From Actinoplanes subtropicus (lineage in GTDB: Bacteria; Actinomycetota; Actinomycetes; Mycobacteriales; Micromonosporaceae): DNA of 64,000 bases. The stretch lies in contig NZ_JOJL01000022.1 in assembly GCF_000721705.1 (NCBI RefSeq), positions 45,654 through 109,653 of the forward strand, in the 5' to 3' direction. This document shows positions 1 through 8,879 of this stretch, piece after piece (position 1 is the first letter of the stretch; every line of letters starts with the position of its first letter). The translations under genes and the position numbers were made by a program. A model generated the notes under the pieces. The model had not been told where the DNA came from. It did no database searches and worked only from the letters and a program-made list of their open reading frames with translations.

Positions 1-59
1 TCGTAGACGCGCGCGATGTGCGCCACCGAGCTGTCGATAGGGCCGCCACCCGTGCTCAT
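1..59 (-). CDS. SAM-dependent methyltransferase, DUF574/Methyltransf_19 type (5' end only)
   Basis: Reading leftwards from an ATG at 59 gives MSTGGGPIDSSVAHIARVYD, open to the window edge. A start of the form P-x-ID-(S/T)-SVAH-x-ARVYD is the hallmark N-terminus of the actinomycete DUF574 SAM-dependent methyltransferases, which continue YLLGGKDN. Only about 20 residues are visible, so the call rests on that motif. It diverges from the XRE-type regulator starting at 130, leaving about 70 bases for both promoters. Substrates of this family are not known to me. Confidence 0.6.
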   Translation of the reverse strand, partial: MSTGGGPIDSSVAHIARVY

Positions 60-129
60 GGCCCAAGAGTCTTCCACAGCCGGTACCGGGCTGTACCGCC
101 CGCGGCGCGCGCGAAATTACGGTCGGTGT

Positions 130-1299
130 ATGACGGTCGGGGAGCGGATCAGGGCGCGGCGCCTGCTGCGCGGCTGGAGCATGCGGTACGCGGCGAGCCG
201 GGCGGGCGTCTCGCACGCCACCTGGAGCCGGATCGAGCGGGGCCGGCAGGCGGCCGACAACCGGTTCATGCTGGCCGACATCGCGGCGGCGCTGGAGTGC
301 TCGTCCGCCGAACTGGTCGGGGTGGCGGTGCCGGCCGCCGACCGGGAAACGGCAGCCGCGCAGGTCGCCGTGCACGGCATCCGGCAGGCGCTGGTCGAGG
401 TCGATCCGCGGGAACGATCGGATCGGGCCGCACCGCCGGTCGAGGAGCTCACCCGTACCCTCGAACTGGTCGACAAACTCCGCGGCGATTGCGACTACGC
501 CGGCGCCGGGCGGCTCCTGCCCGAACTCCTGCGATCGCTGCACGCGGCCGCCGCCGGGCCGCAACGGTCCCGGGCGCTGCGGATGCTCTGCGAGGCCGCG
601 TTCATCGCGTCGGCGGTCGTCCGCAACCTCGGCCACCCCGCCGAGGCCTGGCTGAGCGCCGAACGCAGCCGGGAAGCCGCCGAGGCCGCCGACGACCCGG
701 TGCTGGTGGCGTTCGCCGCCTACGCCCGGGCCTGCGCCGCGTCGGCCTGCGGCTCGTACCGGCGCAGCCACACGCTCGCCGCTACCGCCATTGACGATTT
801 GCGACCGCATCTGGCCGAATATGGCGCTTTGGAGACGGCCGGGCTCCTCCAGCTGATCTGCGCCGAGGCCGGCCGCGGCCTCAAGCGCCTCGACGACAGC
901 CGTGACCGGATCGCCGAGGCGGCCGAACTGGCCGCGCGCACCGGGGAGAGCGGTGCGATGGGCCTGTTCTTCGGCCCCACCAACGTGAACTTCTGGAGCA
1001 TCGGGATCGAGGTCGACGGCGGCGAGCCGGCCCGGGCGATCGCGATCGCCGAGAACACCAACCCGGCAACCATCGCGGCCGGCTGCCGGCAGGTCTTCTA
1101 CTACGCCGACACCGCGCGGGCCCTCGCCCAGGTGCGCGGACGCGATCGCGAGGCGATCCGCTTCCTGCTCACCGCCGAGCGCATCGCGCCGCAGCACCTG
1201 CACGCATCCCCGCTCGCTCAGGAAACGACACGATCGCTCCTGGACCGCTCCGGTGGCACCCAACTGCGCGGCCTGTGCGAGCGGCTGGGCGTCATCTAG
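130..1299 (+). CDS. XRE-family helix-turn-helix transcriptional regulator
   Basis: Residues 1-60 form a Cro/CI-type HTH: an RxxRxLRGWSMRYAA helix pair followed by GVSHATWSRIERGR, the recognition helix and its usual downstream arginines. The remaining 330 residues are alpha-helical and Ala/Arg-rich, resembling the TPR-like sensor half of actinomycete XRE regulators. I chose the ATG at 130, which begins the HTH directly. An upstream in-frame ATG at 16 would add 38 residues of unrelated composition and overlap the divergent gene. The 3' end overlaps the convergent gene by four bases. It may control the divergent methyltransferase, but no operator was identified. Confidence 0.82.
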   Translation: MTVGERIRARRLLRGWSMRYAASRAGVSHATWSRIERGRQAADNRFMLADIAAALECSSAELVGVAVPAADRETAAAQVAVHGIRQALVEVDPRERSDRAAPPVEELTRTLELVDKLRGDCDYAGAGRLLPELLRSLHAAAAGPQRSRALRMLCEAAFIASAVVRNLGHPAEAWLSAERSREAAEAADDPVLVAFAAYARACAASACGSYRRSHTLAATAIDDLRPHLAEYGALETAGLLQLICAEAGRGLKRLDDSRDRIAEAAELAARTGESGAMGLFFGPTNVNFWSIGIEVDGGEPARAIAIAENTNPATIAAGCRQVFYYADTARALAQVRGRDREAIRFLLTAERIAPQHLHASPLAQETTRSLLDRSGGTQLRGLCERLGVI

Positions 1300-2360
1300 G
1301 AGCGGCGCGAGCGGCGGAGGACCAGGACGCCGAGCAGCGTGGCCAGGCCCAGCAGCAGCGCGCCGCCGGTGACCAGCATGCCGGCGGGGGTGCCGGCCTT
1401 TCGGGCGGCGGCTCCGGCCACCGATTTCGCCTCGTGGGCGACGCTCGGGTTGGTGGGCGCGGCGGCCGGGCTCGTGGTGACCGCCGGCCGGGGCGGCAAG
1501 GCGTAGCGCAGAATCTCCGCCTCGGTGCCGGGCGGCTGGCGGGACGTCTCGGAGACGGTCAGCAGCGCCGTGCCGTCCGTGGTGTAGGTGACCGACTCGC
1601 CCTGTGGCTCGTCCGGCATCGGGATCTGCCGCGGCTCGCCGTGCGTGAGCGCGCCGGCCACGTCCCCGCCGGCCACGTCGAATTCGAAGGCGTCCGCGTA
1701 CGTCCGCAGCACCGCGTGTCTCCCGTCCGGGCTGACCGCCCCACCGGTGATCACCAGCCGGCCGGGGATCGAGAACGGGTTGCTGGTCGTGGTGATCGGC
1801 GGCGTGACCTCGCCGACCTTGCGCAGCGGCGTGGTACCGGCGGCGTCGAGCTGCTTGGCCGGTTCGTAGATTCCCGCGGTGCCGATCGTCTTGGTCACCA
1901 CGATCGGTGTCCCGTCGCCGTCGAACAGCAGCGCCTCGGCGTCGTGCGGCCCGTCGGGGTAGGTCAGCCGGTACAGCTTGGGCCGGCCGGCGCCCTTCGG
2001 CAGCCGCCACAGCCCGATGGTCGGCCGGTTCCGGTTGTTGTCCCCGATGTCGGCGACCCACAGCGTCCCGTCCGGCGCAATGCCCAGGTCCTCGGTGTCC
2101 CGCGGCCGGGACGGATACGACACCGTACGCGTGACGGCGCACCTGCCGTCCAGGTAGAAGATCTTCCGGGCGGCCGGGTCGTCCGATCCGTCGTTGACCA
2201 CGACCAGCCCGCCGGGGGTCGCCGCCATCCCGGACAGCTCGGTCATGTGCTTGGCGCCGATCCGGCACACCCGCTGCGCGGCGAGCGCCACCCCCGGGGT
2301 GACCAGCAGGCCGGCCCCGGCTACCAGCGCGGCCAGCGCCGCCCCCACCCGCAGTCTCAT
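1296..2360 (-). CDS. Secreted, membrane-anchored beta-propeller-like protein
   Basis: 354 residues. The N-terminus is a Sec signal peptide (MRLRV, hydrophobic core, ALAA cleavage region near residue 28). The body has repeated blade-like strands such as GMAATPGGLVVVNDGSDD, DLGIAPDGTLWVADIGDNNRN and AVSPDGRHAVLRTY, typical of SMP-30/esterase-like propellers. A Pro/Ala/Thr linker near residue 295 leads to a single C-terminal membrane helix and a RRSRRS cytoplasmic tail, so the propeller should sit outside the cell. No catalytic residue set was recognised. It converges on and slightly overlaps the XRE regulator. Confidence 0.7.
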   Translation of the reverse strand: MRLRVGAALAALVAGAGLLVTPGVALAAQRVCRIGAKHMTELSGMAATPGGLVVVNDGSDDPAARKIFYLDGRCAVTRTVSYPSRPRDTEDLGIAPDGTLWVADIGDNNRNRPTIGLWRLPKGAGRPKLYRLTYPDGPHDAEALLFDGDGTPIVVTKTIGTAGIYEPAKQLDAAGTTPLRKVGEVTPPITTTSNPFSIPGRLVITGGAVSPDGRHAVLRTYADAFEFDVAGGDVAGALTHGEPRQIPMPDEPQGESVTYTTDGTALLTVSETSRQPPGTEAEILRYALPPRPAVTTSPAAAPTNPSVAHEAKSVAGAAARKAGTPAGMLVTGGALLLGLATLLGVLVLRRSRRS

Positions 2361-2412
2361 CGCCTTCCATTCCAGCAGACGATCACCAGGGGGCGGCGCC
2401 GACCAGGTTTGA

Positions 2413-2970
2413 TCAGACGGTCGACGGGCGCGAGCGCAGCACCAGGACCAGCTGCATCGCGCCCAGCACGAGCAGCCAGACGCCGGTCAGCACGACGATC
2501 GTGGCGAGCGACGGGCCGGGCCAGATCAGCACGATCAGGCCGCCCAGCACGGACAGCGCGCCGAGCCCGCCGACGAGCAGGCGGGCCGGCCCCGTGCGGA
2601 AGCCGGAGAAGGCCTCGATCAGCGCGATGATGCCGCCGACCAGCCAGCTGATGCCGATGATGGTCGCGATGACCAGCAGCGACACCACGACGTCGCGCAG
2701 GCAGGCGATGCCGCCGATGACGAACAGCAGGCCGATCACCGCGCCCAGCGCCCGATGCAGGCCGTCGGCAGCGGTCGCGGTGATCGCGTTGACGAGATAG
2801 ACGATGCCGTGGAAGAGCAGCCACAGTCCGAACAGGACGGCGCCGACGTGCAGGGTCTCGCCGGGCCAGACGAGGAACAGGATGCCGAGGATCAGTGAGA
2901 CGGCGGCCCCGGACAGGGCGAGCCACCAGAGGAACTTTTCCGTACGGTCGGTCGAGAGCATGGTGGTCAT
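2413..2970 (-). CDS. HdeD/DUF308 family membrane protein
   Basis: 185 residues with six hydrophobic helices arranged as repeated helical hairpins, including GILFLVWPGETL and GGLIVLIWPGPSL. The recurring LxxWPG turn between helices is characteristic of the HdeD/DUF308 family, which in Escherichia coli is linked to acid resistance but is of unknown function in actinomycetes. The start is supported by GGGAG about six bases upstream. It lies 32 bases downstream of the FMN reductase gene on the same strand and may be cotranscribed with it. Confidence 0.82.
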   Translation of the reverse strand: MTTMLSTDRTEKFLWWLALSGAAVSLILGILFLVWPGETLHVGAVLFGLWLLFHGIVYLVNAITATAADGLHRALGAVIGLLFVIGGIACLRDVVVSLLVIATIIGISWLVGGIIALIEAFSGFRTGPARLLVGGLGALSVLGGLIVLIWPGPSLATIVVLTGVWLLVLGAMQLVLVLRSRPSTV

Positions 2971-3002
2971 CGATACTCCCTCTACGAAAAGTAAGGTTCA
3001 CG

Positions 3003-3647
3003 TTACTCGCTGGGGCGCCAGATCTCCGCTCGCCAGCTGCGCAAAGGTGAGGCGTCGTTGCGCTGGACCACCGGGTAGAGGCTGGAGACGGCCTGCCACG
3101 ACGGCTGCGCCCGGGGGCGCGGGGCGGCCAGCGCGCGCACCAGGGTCTGCAGCAGGTCGAGCAGCGCCTGGTGCAGCTGGGGGTCGCCGATCGTGCCCGT
3201 GTCGTCCATCGCGGACGGGGTGAGCGGGATGCGCACGCAGGCCGGGTGCAGCACCTTCGCCCCGGCGTGACCGAGCACGACCTCCAGCGCCGTGCACGCG
3301 CCCTCGTCCTGGCCGGGCGCCGCGACCGACAGCCAGGCGGCCGGCTTGCCGGTCAGGTCGCCGCCGTCGACCAGCCAGTCGAGCAGGTTCTTCAAGCTGC
3401 CGGGCATCGAGCCGGCGAACTCGGGCGTGCTGAACAGCACCGCGTCGGCCGCCGACACCTGCAGGCGCAGGAACGACACCGGGTCCGGCGGGTCGTACTC
3501 GCCGGGGACGAAGGCCGGCAGGTCGCGCAGGCCGTCGTAGAGCGACGCGCTGATCCCGGCGGGCGCGTGCCGGGCGGCCGTCCGCAGGGCCGCGGTGTGC
3601 AGGGCGTCGGCCCGGGTGTGGCCCGAGATGAGCAGGATGCGCGTCAT
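3003..3647 (-). CDS. NAD(P)H-dependent FMN reductase family flavoprotein
   Basis: 214 residues with a flavodoxin-like fold. The N-terminal strand and loop ILLISGHTRADALHTAAL matches the FMN phosphate-binding loop of the SsuE/ChrR/ArsH group (usual form GSxRxxSxN). FSTPEFAGSMPGSLKNLLDW matches the family signature PEYNxSxPGxLKNxxDW. The protein is expected to be cytosolic and reduce FMN, quinones or similar acceptors. The C-terminal 40 residues (WQAVSSLYPVVQ onward) extend beyond the core domain and are unassigned. The substrate cannot be inferred. Confidence 0.85.
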   Translation of the reverse strand: MTRILLISGHTRADALHTAALRTAARHAPAGISASLYDGLRDLPAFVPGEYDPPDPVSFLRLQVSAADAVLFSTPEFAGSMPGSLKNLLDWLVDGGDLTGKPAAWLSVAAPGQDEGACTALEVVLGHAGAKVLHPACVRIPLTPSAMDDTGTIGDPQLHQALLDLLQTLVRALAAPRPRAQPSWQAVSSLYPVVQRNDASPLRSWRAEIWRPSE

Positions 3648-3759
3648 GGCGCGACCCTACGTGCCGACGATGACCGGCAGGTGTCACGACGGGCGAAACG
3701 CTCAGTTCCGGTCGCGGGCGGCCGACGTTGCGTGGCATCACCGACGGACGGGACATCAC

Positions 3760-4947
3760 GTGAGCGAGCAGAGCAGGTTGGCGGCCGTGCACAGCTACGG
3801 CCTGCTGGACGCTGCGCGGCCGGTCGTGCTGGACGATCTCACCCGGCTGGCCGCGCGTGTCTTCGACACGCCCATGTCGACCGTCACCCTAATCGATCGT
3901 GATCGGCAGTGGTTCGCCGGCGCCACCGGGATGGCCGGGAACGAGGACCCGCGCAGTGTCTCGTTCTGCGCGCACCTGGTCGACCACCCGCGCCCGCTGA
4001 TCGTCGAGGACGCGCGCGCGGACGATCGGTTCCGCTCGTACCCGAACGTGGTCGGCGCGCCGTTCATCCGGTTCTACGCCGGGGTGCCGCTGATCAGCGA
4101 CGACGGCTACGTGCTCGGCAGCGTGTGCGTGATCGACCGGGAGCCGCGCCGGATCGGCGACCACGAGGTGGCGATGCTCGGCGATCTGGCCGCCCAGGCG
4201 TACGGCCATCTCGCGGCTTTTCGCGATCAGATCCGGCTGACCGCGCTGGACCGGGAGCTGAGCCGGCTGACCCGGCGTGAGCGGGATCTGATCGCGACCG
4301 TCTCGCACGAGCTGCGCACACCGGTCGCCACCATGCAGGGCTACCTGGAGATGCTCGCCGAGCAGGAGGAGCTCGCGCCGTACCGGCGGCTGATCGAGCC
4401 GATCCGGCGCAACGGCGACCGCCTGGTGCGCATGGTCGACCACCTGCTGGCCGGCACCCGCCCCGACGACACCCCGCCCCGGGCCGAGCGGCTGGTCGAC
4501 CTGGCCGAGGCGGCGCGCGGCGCGGCGAGTGCCTGCGAAACCCTCGCGGTCACCCGCGGCGTCACGGTCACCGTCACGATCAGAACCGATCAGGTGTACG
4601 TCGTGGGCGAGTCCCCCGCGCTCGTCCAGGCGGTCGAGCACCTGATCCGGAACGCGATCCTGTTCTCGCCGCCCGGTTCGGCCGTGCGGGTCGGGCTGGA
4701 CGGCGCCGAGGTCGAGGTGTCGGACGACGGCGCGGGCATCCCGGACGAGGAACTCCCGTACGTCTTCGAACGGTTCTATCGCGGTCGCTTCGCCGAGGAG
4801 CAGGCCGTGCCGGGCATGGGTCTCGGCCTGGCGATCGCCTGGCGGATCGTCTCGGCGCACGGCGGCCGGCTGGCGATCGCCTCCGGCGGGCCCGGGCACG
4901 GGACGCTCGCCCGGATCACGCTGCCCGCCGCCGGGCCGATCGGCTAA
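3760..4947 (+). CDS. GAF-domain sensor histidine kinase
   Basis: 395 residues from the GTG at 3760. Residues 1-160 form a GAF domain, with TLIDRDRQWFAGATG, SFCAHLVD, FYAGVPL and GYVLGSVCVID as in short cytosolic GAF sensors. A HisKA helix follows, with the H-box VSHELRTPVATMQGY (phospho-acceptor His), then a HATPase_c domain with N-box HLIRNAILFS, G1 VSDDGAGIP, F-box YVFERFYRG and G2 MGLGLAIAW. There is no membrane segment, so it is likely cytosolic. No adjacent response regulator is visible. Earlier in-frame starts would overlap the divergent FMN reductase. Confidence 0.88.
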   Translation: MSEQSRLAAVHSYGLLDAARPVVLDDLTRLAARVFDTPMSTVTLIDRDRQWFAGATGMAGNEDPRSVSFCAHLVDHPRPLIVEDARADDRFRSYPNVVGAPFIRFYAGVPLISDDGYVLGSVCVIDREPRRIGDHEVAMLGDLAAQAYGHLAAFRDQIRLTALDRELSRLTRRERDLIATVSHELRTPVATMQGYLEMLAEQEELAPYRRLIEPIRRNGDRLVRMVDHLLAGTRPDDTPPRAERLVDLAEAARGAASACETLAVTRGVTVTVTIRTDQVYVVGESPALVQAVEHLIRNAILFSPPGSAVRVGLDGAEVEVSDDGAGIPDEELPYVFERFYRGRFAEEQAVPGMGLGLAIAWRIVSAHGGRLAIASGGPGHGTLARITLPAAGPIG

Positions 4948-5005
4948 ACCCGTGCGGGCGGCTGCCGATCTTACCTTCAGCGATGGAGAACGCCGGGAGA
5001 AACGC

Positions 5006-6676
5006 GTGGGCAGGGAACGGGAGCCGGGTGCCGGCGATGAGGGCTTCAGCACCCTCGAGATGGTCGTCGCGCTGGCCGTCCTGAGCGTCACCATGCTGGC
5101 GAGCGGTCCGTTCTTCGTGAACAGCCTGACCAATGTCAACCGGCAGCGGACCCGGCAGGCCGCGATCCAGCTCGCCGACACCGCGATGGAGCAGGTGCGC
5201 GGGCTCAAGGGGAGCGCCCTGCTGAGCGGCCGCAGCGCGATCGCCACCCAGGCGCAGTTCGCCGCCGCCCCGGCCGCCGTCGCGCCGTACCTGGCGACCA
5301 TGCAGGTGGTCGGCGACCCGATGCTCGGCGCCACCTCGACCGTTGGCGCGGACGCGCCGATCTCCACGTCGGCCCAGACGCTCACCGTCGAGGGGACCAC
5401 GTACACCCAGAACATCTACGTCGGCGAGTGCGAGGTCTATCTGACCGGCACCAGCGAGTGCGTCTACCCGAAGGGCGCGGCCGCCCCGTCGGACACCACC
5501 CAGATCCTGCAGTTCTTCCGGGTCGTGGTGCTGGAGACCTGGACCGACAACAACGCCTGCCGGGCGGCCGGCGGCACCTGCACCTACGTCGCCACCACGC
5601 TGGTGTCCCGCGCCTCCGAGCCCACCTTCGACTTCAACCGGCCGGCGCCGACGGTCATGGACAACACCCAGACCTGGTACGTGGGGGACACCGTCTCGTA
5701 CCAGATGAAGGCCCGCGGCGGGCAGCTCCCGAACACCTGGACGATCGCGGCGCTGCCGGCCGGCCTGTCGATGGCCCCGTCCGGCATGATCACCGGTACC
5801 CCGACCACGGCCGCCGTCACGAGCACCACCGCGACGGTCACCGACCACGCGAACCGCAACAACACCGGCGCGGTGACCCTGACCGTGGTCAAGCCGCCCA
5901 CGCCGGTGGTGCCGGCGAGCGTCACGGGCTACGCCGGCGTCGCGTACAGCCTCACGCTGTCGGCCACGGGCGGGGTCTCGCCGTACACCTGGACGGTGAG
6001 CGGCCTCCCGGCCGGGCTGAGCTTCAACGCCACCACCCTGGCCATCAGCGGCACGCCCACCACGGCCGGCGCCTCGACCGTGTCGGTCACGGTGACCGAC
6101 GCCAACCAGCGGTCCGCGACGGCGACCTACCCGCACACGGTGAAGCCCGGCGTCACGCTGAGCGGCGTGTCCGGCCAGTCGGTCGACCTCAATACGAAGA
6201 TCAGCTTTACCGCGTCCGGCGCGGGCGGCGACGGCAACTACACGTACAGCGCGACCGGCCTGCCGACCGGTGTGTCGATCAACAGCAACAACGGCAAGGT
6301 CAACGCGAAGTCGAGCGTCTCCGGCCGGTTCCTGCCGACGATCACCGTGACCGACGGCAGCGGCGGCAGCGCGAGCCAGCAGATCGTGGTCCTCGTGACC
6401 ACCAGCAGCTCGCTGGTCTTCACGGCGCCCGCGCTGACCGCGCCCGACCAGAGCACGACCAAGGGCAGCGCGGCGTCGCTCACGCTGACCACGAACGGGA
6501 CGCTGCTCGGCCTCTCACCGGTGCTGACGATCAGCGGGCTGCCGCCGGGCCTCTCCCTGAACGCGCTGACCGGGGTCATCTCCGGTACGCCGACCACGGC
6601 CGGCAGCTACACCGTGACCGCTACGGCGACCGCGACCAGCACCAGCGTCCTCACCTTCATCTGGACGGTCACATGA
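5006..6676 (+). CDS. Prepilin-type pseudopilin with four Ig-like repeats
   Basis: 556 residues from the GTG at 5006, preceded by GGGAGA. The leader ends DEG followed by FSTLEMVVALAVL, a class III prepilin peptidase site with Phe at +1 and Glu at +5 and then a hydrophobic helix. Residues up to about 200 resemble a pilin head with a four-Cys region. Four putative-Ig (He_PIG-like) repeats follow, recognised by the recurring LPAGLS...GTPTTAG strand pair. Such repeats in a minor pilin suggest a surface-exposed binding tip. It is first in a three-gene set, and its stop overlaps the next ATG. No pilus ATPase, platform protein or prepilin peptidase gene lies in the window. Confidence 0.82.
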   Translation: MGREREPGAGDEGFSTLEMVVALAVLSVTMLASGPFFVNSLTNVNRQRTRQAAIQLADTAMEQVRGLKGSALLSGRSAIATQAQFAAAPAAVAPYLATMQVVGDPMLGATSTVGADAPISTSAQTLTVEGTTYTQNIYVGECEVYLTGTSECVYPKGAAAPSDTTQILQFFRVVVLETWTDNNACRAAGGTCTYVATTLVSRASEPTFDFNRPAPTVMDNTQTWYVGDTVSYQMKARGGQLPNTWTIAALPAGLSMAPSGMITGTPTTAAVTSTTATVTDHANRNNTGAVTLTVVKPPTPVVPASVTGYAGVAYSLTLSATGGVSPYTWTVSGLPAGLSFNATTLAISGTPTTAGASTVSVTVTDANQRSATATYPHTVKPGVTLSGVSGQSVDLNTKISFTASGAGGDGNYTYSATGLPTGVSINSNNGKVNAKSSVSGRFLPTITVTDGSGGSASQQIVVLVTTSSSLVFTAPALTAPDQSTTKGSAASLTLTTNGTLLGLSPVLTISGLPPGLSLNALTGVISGTPTTAGSYTVTATATATSTSVLTFIWTVT

Positions 6677-7284
6677 GCGACGACCAGCACGCGGACCAGG
6701 GCTTCTCGCTGATCGACATCATCGTCGCCACCTCGATCATGGCCGTGATCATGGTGATCGTCACCGGCGGGATCATCGAGGTCTACTCGGACGTCAACAA
6801 GTCCGACGCGATAAGCACCGCCCGCGACCAGGTCGGCAACAGCTTCCGCCGGCTGGACCGGGAACTGCGCTACGCCACCTGGGTGGCCACCCCGGGCCAG
6901 GTGAACGGCGCCTGGTACCTGGAGTTCGCCACCCCCACCAACTGCCAGCAGCTGGTCTTCCAGAACGGCGTGCTGACCAAGCTGACGTGGGTTCTGCCGA
7001 GCACGACGCCGGGCACGCCCCAGGTGATCGCCTCCGACCTGGCACAGACCGGCACCATCGCCCCGTTCACCGTCTATGCGCCCGGCAACCGGCCGTACGC
7101 CTCGGCCAGCCCCGGCACCAGCGGGGTCGGCGCCAACTACGAGCTGGAGCACAGCCAGGTCCGGCTCCGGTTCAGCGGCCACGTCGGCAAGGCCGATCTG
7201 CCGCTGGACGTGCTGTTCACGGCGCAGAACACCGACCGCAACACCCCGGCCGCCAACGACTGCAGCAAGGGAAGGCCGACCTGA
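6673..7284 (+). CDS. Prepilin-type pseudopilin (PilW/GspJ-like)
   Basis: 203 residues. The leader ends HADQG followed by FSLIDIIVATSIM, a type IV prepilin cleavage site. Position +5 is Asp rather than the usual Glu, which matters because Glu5 normally neutralises the neighbouring pilin during assembly. A roughly 20-residue hydrophobic helix is followed by a globular domain with two cysteines (TNCQQL and NDCSKG). The ATG overlaps the upstream stop as ATGA and the stop shares a base with the downstream ATG, so translation is probably coupled. The position in the set and the size fit a PilW/GspJ-like minor pseudopilin. Confidence 0.78.
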   Translation: MSDDQHADQGFSLIDIIVATSIMAVIMVIVTGGIIEVYSDVNKSDAISTARDQVGNSFRRLDRELRYATWVATPGQVNGAWYLEFATPTNCQQLVFQNGVLTKLTWVLPSTTPGTPQVIASDLAQTGTIAPFTVYAPGNRPYASASPGTSGVGANYELEHSQVRLRFSGHVGKADLPLDVLFTAQNTDRNTPAANDCSKGRPT

Positions 7285-8795
7285 TGAGGCTCTCACTCCG
7301 CCGCCCGGACGAGGGATCGCTGCCGCTCGCGATGCTGGTCGTCACCGTGGTGATGTCGCTGTCGGCGGTCATGGTCCCGATCGTGGTGCGCCAGATCAAG
7401 AACACCCAGAGCTACGCCCGGCGGGACTCGGCGCTCGACGCCGCGCAGACCGGCCTCGACGTGATGATGGCCCGCGTGCGAGCCGCCTCCGATGCCGCGC
7501 AGAACGGCTATCTGGAGAACCTGCCGCCCTGCACGCTGACCGGGGTGGTCGGCGCGACCGGCGGCGGCATCGCCTCGACGTACACGGTCTCGGTGGTCTA
7601 CCGCGACGCGAACGGCACCGCCATCACCAACTGCGCGGTCACCGACGTGCCGAGCACCGCGACCGTCACCTCGGCCGGCACCAGCGGGCCGACCACCCGG
7701 ACCCTGATCGCCACCTACATCTTCTCCACCAGCAACACCAACATTCCCGGCGGCTCGATCAAGATCGAGAGCACCACCCTGAGCACCGGCCAGTGCCTCG
7801 ACGGCGGTTCGGTCGCGAGCCCGGCCGCCGGGACGGCGGTCACCGTGCAGGACTGCAACGGCAGCAGCCAGCAGCAGTTCGGCTACACGCCGGACCTGTA
7901 CCTCAAGCTGATCGGCTCGGAGACGACCAGCGCGGCGTCGGGCATGTGCCTGTTCGCGAGCTCGACCCGGGTGAGCGGCACCACCCAGCCGGTCTTCCAG
8001 GCCTGCCCGGCCACCCGGACCACGACCTTTCAGTGGGCGCTGGACGGCAACAGCGTCTTCCACGCCACGACCTCGGCCAGCAAGTCCGACGGCAGCTACT
8101 GCATCAACATCCGGACACCCGGATCGGCCACCGACCACGTGGTGGTCCTCGCCGGCTGCGGCGCGTCGCCCACCAAGAACCAGTTCTACTCCTCGCCGGG
8201 CGTCGGCGCCGGCATGGCCGGTGACTCCACCAACCAACTGGTCAACTACAAGCAGTTCAGCCGCTGCCTCGACGTGACCAGCAAGAACATGAACGCGTCG
8301 TACATGATCGCCTGGTTCTGCAAGCAGGACCCGGGCGCGCTGGTCGACTTCAACCAGCAGTGGGTCCACCCGGTGCCGGTGCTGCCGGCGGTCTCCGCGA
8401 CCGGCCCGATCATCGTGAACAACACCAGCACCAACAGCAACGCCAACAACGGCAACGCCAACAAGAACTACTGCCTGACGTCGCCGGGCACCGCCACCTC
8501 GACCTCCTGGGTGACCGTGACGGCGTGCTCGACCGCCGCCCTCCAGGCCCAGGCCAACCTGCAGTGGACCGTCTATCACGACACCGGCGACTACGGCACG
8601 AGCTACCGGATCAAGGACTACAACGGGAACTGCCTGCAGCCCACCGAGCAGGGCACCGGCATCGCCAACAACTACCACAGCGACGGCACCAGCAAGGTCC
8701 TGATCGCCACGTGCAGCACGGCCGACATCCAGAAGTGGAACGCGCCGGCCAACATCGATCAGCCGACGCCGCTGACCAACCTGACCGAGAAGTAG
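7284..8795 (+). CDS. PilX-like minor pilin fused to ricin-type lectin repeats
   Basis: 503 residues. The N-terminus (RRPDEGSLPLAMLVVTVVMSL) resembles a PilX/GspK-type pseudopilin: Gly-Ser at the would-be cleavage site, a hydrophobic helix, then QxxxTQSYARRDSALDAAQTGL, matching the AxxAAxAGL helix of PilX proteins. From about residue 165 to the end the protein is Cys-rich with CLDG, QFGY, CLF, QQWV, LQWTV, CLQP and QKWNA motifs, the QxW repeats of ricin B-type beta-trefoils. This suggests a carbohydrate-binding head. An Asn/Ser/Thr-rich linker (NNTSTNSNANNGNANKN) separates two lectin halves. It ends the pseudopilin set. Confidence 0.75.
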   Translation: MRLSLRRPDEGSLPLAMLVVTVVMSLSAVMVPIVVRQIKNTQSYARRDSALDAAQTGLDVMMARVRAASDAAQNGYLENLPPCTLTGVVGATGGGIASTYTVSVVYRDANGTAITNCAVTDVPSTATVTSAGTSGPTTRTLIATYIFSTSNTNIPGGSIKIESTTLSTGQCLDGGSVASPAAGTAVTVQDCNGSSQQQFGYTPDLYLKLIGSETTSAASGMCLFASSTRVSGTTQPVFQACPATRTTTFQWALDGNSVFHATTSASKSDGSYCINIRTPGSATDHVVVLAGCGASPTKNQFYSSPGVGAGMAGDSTNQLVNYKQFSRCLDVTSKNMNASYMIAWFCKQDPGALVDFNQQWVHPVPVLPAVSATGPIIVNNTSTNSNANNGNANKNYCLTSPGTATSTSWVTVTACSTAALQAQANLQWTVYHDTGDYGTSYRIKDYNGNCLQPTEQGTGIANNYHSDGTSKVLIATCSTADIQKWNAPANIDQPTPLTNLTEK

Positions 8796-8809
8796 TCGCC
8801 GGTGAAGGG

Positions 8810-8823
8810 GTGACCCGAGTCAC
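8810..8823. promoter_or_regulatory. 14-base palindrome between pilin set and BNR gene
   Basis: GTGAC-CCGA-GTCAC is a perfect 5-base inverted repeat 15 bases after the pilin stop and 57 bases before the next start. There is no T-tract, so an operator for the downstream gene is as likely as a terminator. Confidence 0.3.
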
Positions 8824-8879
8824 ATCCGAACGGTCGTTGGGGCAGGATGGTCCGGACGACTACCGGAGGGAGCAGGACC

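Noticed and set aside
16..129. N-terminal extension of the XRE regulator from the ATG at 16
   Set aside because: It would overlap the divergent methyltransferase start, and its composition is unlike an HTH lead-in. The HTH begins exactly at the ATG at 130.
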